Shown one piece after another: positions 1 to 6,037 of a stretch of 6,250 nt of DNA (position 1 is its first letter; the number at the start of each line of letters is the position of its first letter). Source of the stretch: an uncultured Paracoccaceae bacterium (GTDB lineage: Bacteria; Pseudomonadota; Alphaproteobacteria; Rhodobacterales; Rhodobacteraceae). The position numbers and the translations under genes are program-made. The stretch spans positions 1 through 6,250 of the forward strand of contig CALHST010000024.1 of assembly GCA_938038825.1 (NCBI GenBank). The letters are read 5' to 3'. Under the pieces are notes generated by a model, which saw only the letters and a list, made by a program, of their open reading frames with translations, was not told the DNA's origin and did no database searches.

Positions 1-525
1 CAAAAAGTCAGACGTCCAGATTTGCCCGTGGGGATGGGGATTGGAACACCCCATTATGGCGCCTTTGTTTTCGAACACCGCGACCCATTGATACGTTTCG
101 CCAAGCTCCGTCAGTTGATCAGACCACAAATCCACCACACGGCGGATGTTGGTTTGCGACATCTCGGGCAGGGTCAAATCATGGCGTTCGGAAAAACAGA
201 TCACGCGTGCCGTGCCGCGCACTGATTGGCGGCGCAGCAAAGGATGATCTGAGGCGACAGTTTGTTCTGTGTCTTCCAAAAGGGCTGGGAAGTCATTGGG
301 GAAAACGTAGGGCCCCGAATAGTCAGGGTTCACGGCACCATTGGCGCGGGTATTGCCTGCACACAGATAGCAGGCTGGATCATGCGCTGGTTTTGCGTCA
401 GGCGCTGTGTCTTCAGAGCGGCCTTGCCAAGGACGATTGTTCCGATGAGGAGACACCAAAACCCATTCCCGTGTCAGGGGGTTAAAACGTCGATGTGGCT
501 GTTCTGACAAAACCATGACTGTCAT
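1..525 (-). CDS. galT: Galactose-1-phosphate uridylyltransferase, N-terminal half (3' end cut by window edge)
   Basis: GalT swaps UMP between UDP-glucose and galactose-1-phosphate in the cytoplasmic Leloir pathway through a uridylyl-histidine intermediate. The frame has 175 codons and stays open to the left edge; full-length family members are about 340-350 residues, so about half is present. Near the N-terminus is RRFNPLTREWVLVSPHR, a family hallmark, followed by RPWQG. The metal-site pair CYLC falls at C52 and C55, with H115 (SERH) and then GCSNPHPHGQIW at 159-170, giving H164 and the catalytic H166. These numbers equal those I know for E. coli GalT, which supports the ATG at 525. An ATG at 516 in the same frame is possible but would break that match. 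A weak Shine-Dalgarno-like GGAAC lies just upstream. Neighbouring gal genes, if any, would be to the left. No key residue is missing in the visible half. Confidence 0.95.
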   Translation of the reverse strand, partial: MTVMVLSEQPHRRFNPLTREWVLVSPHRNNRPWQGRSEDTAPDAKPAHDPACYLCAGNTRANGAVNPDYSGPYVFPNDFPALLEDTEQTVASDHPLLRRQSVRGTARVICFSERHDLTLPEMSQTNIRRVVDLWSDQLTELGETYQWVAVFENKGAIMGCSNPHPHGQIWTSDFL

Positions 526-543
526 TGTTCCATTCTGAATGTA

Positions 544-555
544 AGGCATATGCCT
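544..555. promoter_or_regulatory. Perfect 12-bp palindrome upstream of galT
   Basis: AGGCATATGCCT is a perfect palindrome whose near edge is 18 bp upstream of the galT ATG. Its place in the likely promoter or leader of galT makes it a candidate operator. The regulator is unknown, and a 12-bp palindrome can arise by chance. Confidence 0.3.
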
Positions 556-574
556 AAATCTGATCTCGACCTAA

Positions 575-591
575 AGGTATCACTGTTACCT
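575..591. promoter_or_regulatory. 17-bp imperfect palindrome upstream of galT (candidate operator)
   Basis: AGGTATCACTGTTACCT pairs at seven of its eight symmetric positions around a central C; only the sixth pair (T/T) fails. On the galT strand it is preceded by TTGGAT at 598-593, which could serve as a -35 element, but no good -10 hexamer follows. A dyad placed between -35 and -10 is the layout of MerR-family promoters; that reading is only inference. Confidence 0.35.
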
Positions 592-682
592 GATCCAAGA
601 CCGGGGGTCTTAAACTCTAGAATACGGCCAATGCCAACTCTTTCGTGCCGTTCTGGCAGGCAATTGGGCCAGAATATTGGGC

Positions 683-709
683 GAACACGGGCCATGACAG
701 GGCATGTTC
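683..709 (-). terminator. Weak hairpin at the end of the permease gene
   Basis: On the minus strand GAACATG and CGTGTTC can pair (7 bp including one T-G wobble) around a 13-nt loop. The hairpin begins inside the permease stop codon (TGA at 710-708). There is no T-run behind it, so it is at best a poor intrinsic terminator or an mRNA 3'-end structure. Confidence 0.2.
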
Positions 710-1448
710 AATGAAAGAAAATCTCGTAGAGCAGCAAGAGAGAAACAAATCCCAAGGCAAATTCAATGATCAGGAAAAAGACTTTTTCCGGCAACATGCG
801 ATTGATGTAGGCTCCGCTGAAGGCACCAGCCAAAGCGCACGGGATCAACCAGACAGCCTTTGAAAGGCTGTCCCAATCCAGCTGACCTGCCAGAATAAAC
901 GGGGGCAACTTCATCAAATTCACAAGCGTGAAAAAGATCGTGCTGGTCCCAAGATAGGTCATCTTGTCCAGTTTTTGCGGCAACACATAGGCTTGGAAAG
1001 GGGGGCCACCAGAATGGGCGATGTAACTTGTTAAACCTGCCAGTGTGCCCCAGAAAACTCCGCGTGGAACCGAGGCCTCGGTCGGTTTGATGTCCCGTTT
1101 TGAAAGCCTGCTGCGGAGCGAAGTGAACAAGTACGACAAACCAATGATAGCAAGGACGGCTTTCACCAAATCCGCTGGAATTGCTGACACAGTGGCAAAG
1201 CCGATCACGATGCCCAATGCCCCGGCCGGCAGCAAGATCTTCAGGTTTGGAACGGAAAACGCACCACGAAACAGATAAATCGCGTACCAATCGGCCATAA
1301 TATACAATGGCAACAACAACCCGGCTGCCAATGCGGGATCCATGTAAAGCGCGAGCAACGGCACAGACATCATAGCAACGACCGGCACACCGCCTTTGGA
1401 CAAGCCCAACAAAAAGGCCGCAAGCCCTGCTACAATCCAAAAACCCAC
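708..1448 (-). CDS. TauE/SafE-family sulfite/anion exporter-like permease
   Basis: This is a hydrophobic 246-residue inner-membrane protein with about eight or nine helices. The first begins at residue 2 and the last spans about 222-243. Family-like features are FLLGLSKGG at 12-20 in the first helix and the loop motif AHSGGPP at 144-150 opening the second half, a two-repeat layout expected of TauE/SafE (formerly DUF81) permeases. The family is linked to export of sulfite, sulfoacetate and other organosulfur anions, but the substrate cannot be read from this sequence. I chose the GTG at 1448 because AAGG lies 7 nt upstream, the first helix starts right after it, and the length is normal. An ATG at 1616 in the same frame would add 56 polar residues unlike the family. 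It diverges from lysA, and galT follows on the same strand after 182 bp. Product class is firm; substrate and start are less so. Confidence 0.88.
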   Translation of the reverse strand: MGFWIVAGLAAFLLGLSKGGVPVVAMMSVPLLALYMDPALAAGLLLPLYIMADWYAIYLFRGAFSVPNLKILLPAGALGIVIGFATVSAIPADLVKAVLAIIGLSYLFTSLRSRLSKRDIKPTEASVPRGVFWGTLAGLTSYIAHSGGPPFQAYVLPQKLDKMTYLGTSTIFFTLVNLMKLPPFILAGQLDWDSLSKAVWLIPCALAGAFSGAYINRMLPEKVFFLIIEFALGFVSLLLLYEIFFH

Positions 1449-1454
1449 GAGAAT

Positions 1455-1479
1455 GCCTTGCTTATGATGCGTGCAAGGC
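1455..1479. promoter_or_regulatory. 7-11-7 dyad overlapping the permease ribosome binding site
   Basis: GCCTTGC at 1455-1461 and GCAAGGC at 1473-1479 are exact inverted repeats around 11 nt. On the permease strand the downstream arm contains the Shine-Dalgarno AAGG (1459-1456) for the GTG at 1448, so an RNA hairpin would hide the ribosome binding site. A -10-like TATAAG sits just upstream (1488-1483). If that is the promoter, transcription would start within the dyad, which would favour a protein operator over an RNA hairpin. Confidence 0.4.
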
Positions 1480-1482
1480 GAT

Positions 1483-1488
1483 CTTATA
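1483..1488 (-). promoter_or_regulatory. Possible -10 element for the permease gene
   Basis: On the minus strand the hexamer TATAAG differs from TATAAT by one base and lies 34 nt before the GTG start codon. No convincing -35 hexamer is found 16-18 nt further upstream, so this may be an activator-dependent promoter or chance. Confidence 0.25.
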
Positions 1489-1533
1489 CCGCCCAATTCT
1501 GAACATGCGAGCAGGTTCGTGTTCTTAGAGCCA

Positions 1534-1563
1534 TGCAAATGGGCAAAGCTTGCCGTGTTTGCA
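1534..1563. promoter_or_regulatory. Nested dyad in the permease-lysA divergent spacer
   Basis: Outer arms TGCAAA (1534-1539) and TTTGCA (1558-1563) enclose inner arms GGCAA (1542-1546) and TTGCC (1550-1554), with 2 and 3 unpaired nt between the layers and a 3-nt centre. It can form a two-layer hairpin in RNA or offer two half-site pairs to a dimeric regulator. It lies 67 bp upstream of lysA and 85 bp upstream of the permease start. Confidence 0.35.
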
Positions 1564-1591
1564 CCACTTGGTATCCGCGAAGAAAAGGCGA

Positions 1592-1616
1592 ATGATTGCA
1601 CTAGCCCGGCAATCAT
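1592..1616. promoter_or_regulatory. 8-9-8 dyad just upstream of lysA
   Basis: ATGATTGC (1592-1599) and GCAATCAT (1609-1616) are perfect inverted repeats around 9 nt, ending 14 bp before the lysA ATG. It may be an operator or a hairpin in the lysA leader. No T-run follows, so it is not a terminator. It shares the TTGC/GCAA core with the other two dyads in this spacer. Confidence 0.4.
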
Positions 1617-1630
1617 CGTAAGCGGCGTTT

Positions 1631-2896
1631 ATGGATCATTTTCTTTACAAAGACGGTGCCCTATGCGCCGAAGACGTGCCGATCAGCGAAATCGCAGCAT
1701 CGGTCGGAACTCCGTTTTATGTGTATTCCACCGCCACGCTGACACGTCACTTCCGTCTGTTTGACGATGCACTCAGCTGGGGTCCACATCTTGTGTGTTA
1801 TGCCATGAAGGCGGCGTCCAATCAGGCGATCCTGAAGACACTGGCAGAGGCCGGGGCAGGCATGGATGTGGTCAGCGAAGGGGAATACCTGCGCGCCAAA
1901 GCGGCGGGCGTTTCCGGTGACAAGATTGTCTTTTCCGGTGTCGGCAAAACAGCAGCCGAGATCCGCACGGCACTGACGGGTGGCATTCGTCAATTCAACG
2001 TCGAATCCGAACCCGAAATGCACGTTTTGTCAGCAGTTGCCACAGAACTTGGCGTTGAAGCACCAATCACCATCCGGGTGAACCCTGATGTGGACGCAAA
2101 AACCCATGCCAAGATTGCCACGGGCAAATCGGAAAACAAGTTCGGCATTCCCATCGCGCGTGCCCGCGACGTTTATGCCATGGCGGCATCCTTGCCCGGA
2201 CTGAAAGTCGTCGGCATTGATGTGCATATCGGTTCGCAGTTGACGGACTTGGAGCCGTTTGAACTGGCCTATCAAAAAGTGGCGGAACTGACGGAAGTAT
2301 TGCGGGCTGACGGGCACGACATCATCCGTCTTGATCTGGGTGGCGGCTTGGGCATTCCTTATGCGCGCTCTAACGAAGCACCGCCAACACCCACTGATTA
2401 TGGCGCATTGATCCAGCGTACTGTGGGTCACCTAGGGTGCGAGATCGAGATCGAGCCGGGCCGCCTGATCGCAGGGAACGCAGGGCTTTTGGTGTCTTCG
2501 GTTATCTATGTAAAGTCAGGTGAAGGGCGTGATTTCCTGATTCTGGACGCGGCCATGAACGACTTGATCCGGCCTGCCATGTACGAAGCATGGCATGACA
2601 TTGTGCCTGTCGTGGAACCCAAGGCCGGGGCAGAACAGACGCAATATGATATCGTCGGCCCGGTATGTGAAAGTGGCGACACCTTTGCAAAAGAACGCAT
2701 GATGCCGCGAGTCGCGTCTGGTGATCTTGTCGCATTCCGCACTGCAGGGGCTTATGGCGCTGTTATGTCTTCAGAATACAACACGCGGCCCCTGATACCG
2801 GAAGTTTTGGTTCATGAGGATCAATTTGCGGTTATCCGCGCAAGACCGACCTTTGACGAAATCATAAATCGAGATACCATTCCTTCATGGCTCTGA
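1631..2896 (+). CDS. lysA: Diaminopimelate decarboxylase
   Basis: LysA removes CO2 from meso-diaminopimelate to give L-lysine, using pyridoxal phosphate, in the cytoplasm; it is the last step of lysine synthesis. At 421 residues it is of usual length. Visible family III decarboxylase features are CYAMKA with K60 as the PLP-binding lysine; DVVSEGEYLRA (79-89); HIGSQ with H199 stacking on PLP; the phosphate-binding LGGGLG around G237-G239; EPGR at 275-278; CESGD at 346-350, whose cysteine and glutamate help form the active site across the dimer; and GAYG with Y375, then EYNTRP. The N-terminal barrel and C-terminal beta domain are both intact. An in-frame TAA at 1619-1621 lies just upstream and fixes the ATG at 1631; the Shine-Dalgarno is weak. 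The TIGR02302 gene follows after 35 bp, so co-transcription is likely. No argH is seen upstream. Confidence 0.97.
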   Translation: MDHFLYKDGALCAEDVPISEIAASVGTPFYVYSTATLTRHFRLFDDALSWGPHLVCYAMKAASNQAILKTLAEAGAGMDVVSEGEYLRAKAAGVSGDKIVFSGVGKTAAEIRTALTGGIRQFNVESEPEMHVLSAVATELGVEAPITIRVNPDVDAKTHAKIATGKSENKFGIPIARARDVYAMAASLPGLKVVGIDVHIGSQLTDLEPFELAYQKVAELTEVLRADGHDIIRLDLGGGLGIPYARSNEAPPTPTDYGALIQRTVGHLGCEIEIEPGRLIAGNAGLLVSSVIYVKSGEGRDFLILDAAMNDLIRPAMYEAWHDIVPVVEPKAGAEQTQYDIVGPVCESGDTFAKERMMPRVASGDLVAFRTAGAYGAVMSSEYNTRPLIPEVLVHEDQFAVIRARPTFDEIINRDTIPSWL

Positions 2897-2931
2897 TGCA
2901 CCTATGTATCTGAGTACACAGGAGCGCGCAG

Positions 2932-5571
2932 ATGGCAAACTATTCCCGGCACGACAAACACCGTAGCCTTTCGGGCCTGAAATGGCCCCTGCGGTTAACA
3001 CGTTTGGGAATGCTGGCAGAGCGTGTCGCTGCGGCGTTTTGGCCGTTGTTCTCGGTTCTGTTGCTGGTTGTCGCGGTTCTTATGTTGGGCTTGCAAGACC
3101 TTGTGTCTGTAGAATTGGTCTGGGGTATCGCGTGTTTGGCCGTCGCCGGGACATTGGGTGCACTGTACTATGCTGCCAAGCGGTTTCGCCTTCCGACACG
3201 GCAAGAGGCGATGGATCGCCTGGATGCGACCATGCCTGGGCGCCCGATTCAAACGCTGCTGGATGAACAAGCCATTGGCGGCGATGATGCTGCGTCCTCG
3301 GCTTTGTGGCGTGCGCACCAAGCGCGCATGGCAGAGCGTGTTGCCGCGGCCAAGGCTGTGCCTGCCACGATCAATACGGCCCCAAAAGATCCCTATGCGC
3401 TGCGTTACGTTGCAATTGTGGCCTTTGCCTTAGCTGTCTTGTTCGGCTCTATCTGGCGCGTCGGTTCTGTGTCCGAAATGACGCCGGGGGCAACCGAAGG
3501 ATTGGCAACAGGCCCCGTCTGGGAAGGCTGGGTTGAACCGCCGCGTTATACTGGCCAGCCGACATTGTATTTGAATGACCAAGACGCTGGTGACTTGCGC
3601 GTTCCACTCGGCAGTCTGATAACCCTGCGTCTTTACGGCGAGGTGGGCGCGCTGACCCTCGCAGAAACCGTCTCTGGCCGCACCGGTGAGTTACCGGCAG
3701 CCTCTGACCCGGTACAAGATTTCATCGTGCGTCAGTCTGGAACAGTGGAAATTGCGGGCGAAGGCGGCCGTGTCTGGGATATCGCGGTGTCACCAGATCA
3801 GGCACCATCGGTGGAACAAACCGGCGAAATCGAAACGACGGCGTTGGGCGAAGTTACGATGCCTTTCACCGCCCAAGATGATTATGGCGTGGAAGCCGGC
3901 GAGGCACGGTTTCGCCTTGATCTTGCATCGGTGGATCGCCGCTACGGCCTGACGATCGACCCCGAAACGCGTCCGGATCTGGTTGTGCCCCTTCCAATCC
4001 CGATCGCGGGATCCCGCCAAGACTTCACAGAAGCTTTGGTCGAAGATTTTTCCAAGCACCCATGGGCGAACCTTCCTGTGGTGATGGAGTTGTCTGTATT
4101 GGACGCGTCAGAACAGAACGGCTTGTCCGAACAAAGCAACATCGTGCTGCCTGGGCGCCGGTTCTTTGATCCATTGGCCGCCAGCATCATCGAGATGCGG
4201 CGTGATCTTTTGTGGAACCGCGAAAACATGGCCCGCTCTGCGCAGATTTTGCGGACTTCGGCGCACCGTCCAGACGATGTGTTCCGCAAATCTACGAACG
4301 CTTTGAAGACGCGGCTTTTGATCGAACGTATGGAAACATTAGCGCGCTATGATCTGACCGATGAGACCATGGAAAAGCTGGCTGAAGAGCTTTGGGGTTT
4401 GGCGTTGACCATCGAAGAAGGTGATCTGGCCAACGCGTTAGAGCGGCTGGAACGCGCCCGCGAACGCTTGGAAGAAGCGATGCGCAATGGGGCATCAGAT
4501 GAAGAAATTGCAGAACTGATGCAGGAACTGCGTCGCGCCACAGACGATTATCTGGAGCAATTGTCCCGCCAAGCGCAGCGCGAAGAAGATCAGGGCCAAC
4601 CGCCCGGTGGGCAGCCTCAGGACCCCAATGCGTTGCAACTGACGCAAGATGACATTCAGCGCATGATGGACAAGATCCAAGAGCTGATGGAACAAGGACG
4701 CATGGCCGAAGCTGAGCAAGCCATGCAGGAACTGCAAGAGCTTCTGGAAAACTTGCGTATGTCGCAAAACCAGTCAGGTCAGGGCCAAAGCCCGGGTGAA
4801 CAAGCCATGGAAGGGTTGGGTGAAACGCTGCGCGAACAGCAGGGCCTGAGCGACGAAGCGTTCCGCGATTTGCAGGAGCAGTTTAATCCTGACGCGCAAG
4901 CCGGCGAAAGCCAAGAAAACCAAGGCCGCAATGGTGGCCAAGGCCAAGGGCAATCTCATGAACCGGGTCAACAAGGTGAAGGCCAAGGCCAGCAAGGCGA
5001 AGGCCAGCAAGGGCAGGGCCAACAAGCGGACAATGGTCAACAACGCGGTCAAGGTGGCACTGGCGAAGGTGATTTGCAGCGCAACCTTGCGGATCGGCAA
5101 CAATCCTTGCGCGATGAATTGAATCGCCAAAGGGGCAGCTTACCCGGTCAAGGGACGCCGGAAGGTGACGCCGCCCGAGAGGCGCTTGATCGTGCGGGTC
5201 GCGCGATGGAACGCGCCGAAGGGGATCTGCGCAGTGAAGACTATGCCGGGGCCATCGACAATCAATCGCAGGCGATGGAAGCATTGCGTGAGGGCATGCG
5301 CAGCTTGGGTGAAATGCTGGCTGAACAGCAACAGGAAGGCCAGCAAGGACAAGGAACCTCTGAGGCAGAACGTCGATCTGACAGTCAAGACCCATTGGGG
5401 CGCGAAACCGGTGGCGAAGGCAGCATTGGCACAGATCAAGATCTGCTGCAGGGCGAAGATGTCTATCGCCGTGCCCAAGATCTGCTGGACGAAATCCGCA
5501 GACGTTCGGCCGAAGCGGAACGCCCCGAAGAAGAACTGGATTACTTAAAACGCCTATTGGATCGATTCTGA
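2932..5571 (+). CDS. TIGR02302/DUF4175 family membrane protein with Gln/Gly-rich low-complexity region
   Basis: The function of this alphaproteobacterial family is not known to me. The 879-residue length fits the usual size of about 850. Three membrane helices lie near residues 32-54, 58-81 and 157-175, with PTRQEAMDRLD at 88-98 on the loop between the second and third. The rest is probably periplasmic: a beta-rich part opening with GPVWEGWVEPPRYTG (194-208), then from about 420 charged helices likely to form coiled coils (about 484-555 and 564-608), a Gln/Gly-rich stretch (664-713), more helices (714-801), a second short Q/G patch (799-808) and a conserved-looking C-terminus ending YLKRLLDRF. 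ACAGGAG lies 8 nt before the ATG and supports the start. Placement behind lysA suggests one operon; a role in the cell envelope is only inference from topology and from the link of diaminopimelate to peptidoglycan. The reading frame is intact. Confidence 0.9.
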   Translation: MANYSRHDKHRSLSGLKWPLRLTRLGMLAERVAAAFWPLFSVLLLVVAVLMLGLQDLVSVELVWGIACLAVAGTLGALYYAAKRFRLPTRQEAMDRLDATMPGRPIQTLLDEQAIGGDDAASSALWRAHQARMAERVAAAKAVPATINTAPKDPYALRYVAIVAFALAVLFGSIWRVGSVSEMTPGATEGLATGPVWEGWVEPPRYTGQPTLYLNDQDAGDLRVPLGSLITLRLYGEVGALTLAETVSGRTGELPAASDPVQDFIVRQSGTVEIAGEGGRVWDIAVSPDQAPSVEQTGEIETTALGEVTMPFTAQDDYGVEAGEARFRLDLASVDRRYGLTIDPETRPDLVVPLPIPIAGSRQDFTEALVEDFSKHPWANLPVVMELSVLDASEQNGLSEQSNIVLPGRRFFDPLAASIIEMRRDLLWNRENMARSAQILRTSAHRPDDVFRKSTNALKTRLLIERMETLARYDLTDETMEKLAEELWGLALTIEEGDLANALERLERARERLEEAMRNGASDEEIAELMQELRRATDDYLEQLSRQAQREEDQGQPPGGQPQDPNALQLTQDDIQRMMDKIQELMEQGRMAEAEQAMQELQELLENLRMSQNQSGQGQSPGEQAMEGLGETLREQQGLSDEAFRDLQEQFNPDAQAGESQENQGRNGGQGQGQSHEPGQQGEGQGQQGEGQQGQGQQADNGQQRGQGGTGEGDLQRNLADRQQSLRDELNRQRGSLPGQGTPEGDAAREALDRAGRAMERAEGDLRSEDYAGAIDNQSQAMEALREGMRSLGEMLAEQQQEGQQGQGTSEAERRSDSQDPLGRETGGEGSIGTDQDLLQGEDVYRRAQDLLDEIRRRSAEAERPEEELDYLKRLLDRF
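4921..5070 (+). repeat. Gln/Gly-rich low-complexity coding repeat
   Basis: This stretch encodes residues 664-713 of the TIGR02302 protein, nearly all Gln, Gly and Glu. A 15-bp unit coding for GQQGE or GQQGQ recurs at 4966-4980, 4987-5001 and 5002-5016, with a decayed copy (GQQAD) at 5017-5031. Copies at 4987 and 5002 are almost identical in DNA, which suggests recent slippage or duplication. Confidence 0.85.
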
Positions 5572-5588
5572 GCCGGAAAACTTAGGGG

Positions 5589-5987
5589 TTAGTCATAAGG
5601 CAAATCTTGGGGGGCAACACCGACGAAGTCGGGCGGAGGCGTCGCAAGGAATTGCCGCGCAGCAATGGTTTCGCGTCCCGATAACAGGGCCCGTGCGACA
5701 CGATGCATCCCGTCCATCAAACGACCATCTGCGCACAGTAGGATCGGGTAGCTTAGGTCCACTTGCCGAACAAGGCGCATGTGCCCGACGATTGACCGGA
5801 CGGTGGGGGTGTCGAAATCATACCACCACGTTTCGTCAATCTCTTGTATTTGGCTCAGCAGGCGTTGTTCGGGTGTCAGATGCGCGCTGGCTGTGATCAA
5901 TTTGCGCACATCCCAAGCCTGCAACCCATCTGGGCTGGGTCTGAAATGGTATTGCGCGCGCACTGCCGATTGCTGCAAATCTGTCAT
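5589..5987 (-). CDS. Stand-alone ParB-like (DGxHR motif) hypothetical protein
   Basis: This is a 132-residue soluble protein with no signal peptide or membrane segment. The central block SYPILLCADGRLMDGMHR at 79-96, followed by VARALLSGRETI, resembles the core of the ParB/sulfiredoxin fold, in which a DGxHR-type motif binds phosphate or nucleotide. The N-terminal part (YHFRPSPDGLQAWDV, then a Trp-rich WWYDFDTPTVRSI) is not one I can assign. It lacks the helix-turn-helix and dimer domains of true chromosome-partition ParB, so a role in DNA segregation should not be assumed. The ATG at 5987 has GGA 9 nt upstream and AGGA directly before it at too short a distance, so the start is reasonable but not certain. 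It converges on the TIGR02302 gene with 17 bp between stops. I recall similar small proteins in roseobacters, annotated as hypothetical or ParB-like. Confidence 0.75.
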   Translation of the reverse strand: MTDLQQSAVRAQYHFRPSPDGLQAWDVRKLITASAHLTPEQRLLSQIQEIDETWWYDFDTPTVRSIVGHMRLVRQVDLSYPILLCADGRLMDGMHRVARALLSGRETIAARQFLATPPPDFVGVAPQDLPYD

Positions 5988-6004
5988 GATCCTGCATCCG
6001 TTTC

Positions 6005-6030
6005 AAAAAGTTGAAGCTGACACAGTTCAA
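6005..6030 (-). terminator. Intercistronic hairpin with T-run (candidate terminator or attenuator)
   Basis: On the minus strand TTGAACTG pairs with CAGCTTCAA around a TGT loop, forming 8 bp with one bulged C, and is followed directly by CTTTTT. It begins 7 nt after the stop of the upstream gene and ends 17 nt before the ATG of the ParB-like gene. The stem is AT-rich, so termination may be partial. Confidence 0.4.
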
Positions 6031-6037
6031 GCAGCAT

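Noticed and set aside
207..507. Plus-strand open frames of 81 and 92 codons
   Set aside because: They oppose galT, whose minus-strand frame has all catalytic and metal-binding residues of the visible half.
597..611. AAGACC-GGG-GGTCTT hairpin as a terminator
   Set aside because: The stem is only 6 bp and neither strand has a T-run after it.
763..1440. A 225-codon open frame on the minus strand
   Set aside because: It lies in another frame of the permease gene. The translation is Cys/Arg/His-rich with no domain pattern, while the overlapping frame encodes a clear permease.
1501..1524. GAACA...TGTTC inverted repeat in the divergent spacer
   Set aside because: Only 5 bp arms with a 14-nt gap; expected by chance and unlike the TTGC/GCAA dyads.
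1534..1593. A tiny plus-strand frame (MQMGKACRVC...) before lysA as a leader peptide
   Set aside because: It has no Lys run or clear ribosome binding site and no terminator/antiterminator behind it, so it does not support attenuation.
1449..1616. A 56-residue N-terminal extension of the permease from an ATG at 1616
   Set aside because: The extension is polar, has no family resemblance and would cover nearly the whole divergent spacer. The GTG at 1448 has a well-placed AAGG and gives a normal length.
4883..5395. A 170-codon open frame on the minus strand opposite the TIGR02302 gene
   Set aside because: It is the antisense reading of the Q/G-rich and coiled-coil codons; such repeats readily give long open antisense frames.
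5572..5588. A bidirectional terminator between the convergent TIGR02302 and ParB-like genes
   Set aside because: The 17-bp gap shows no stable inverted repeat and no T-run on either side.
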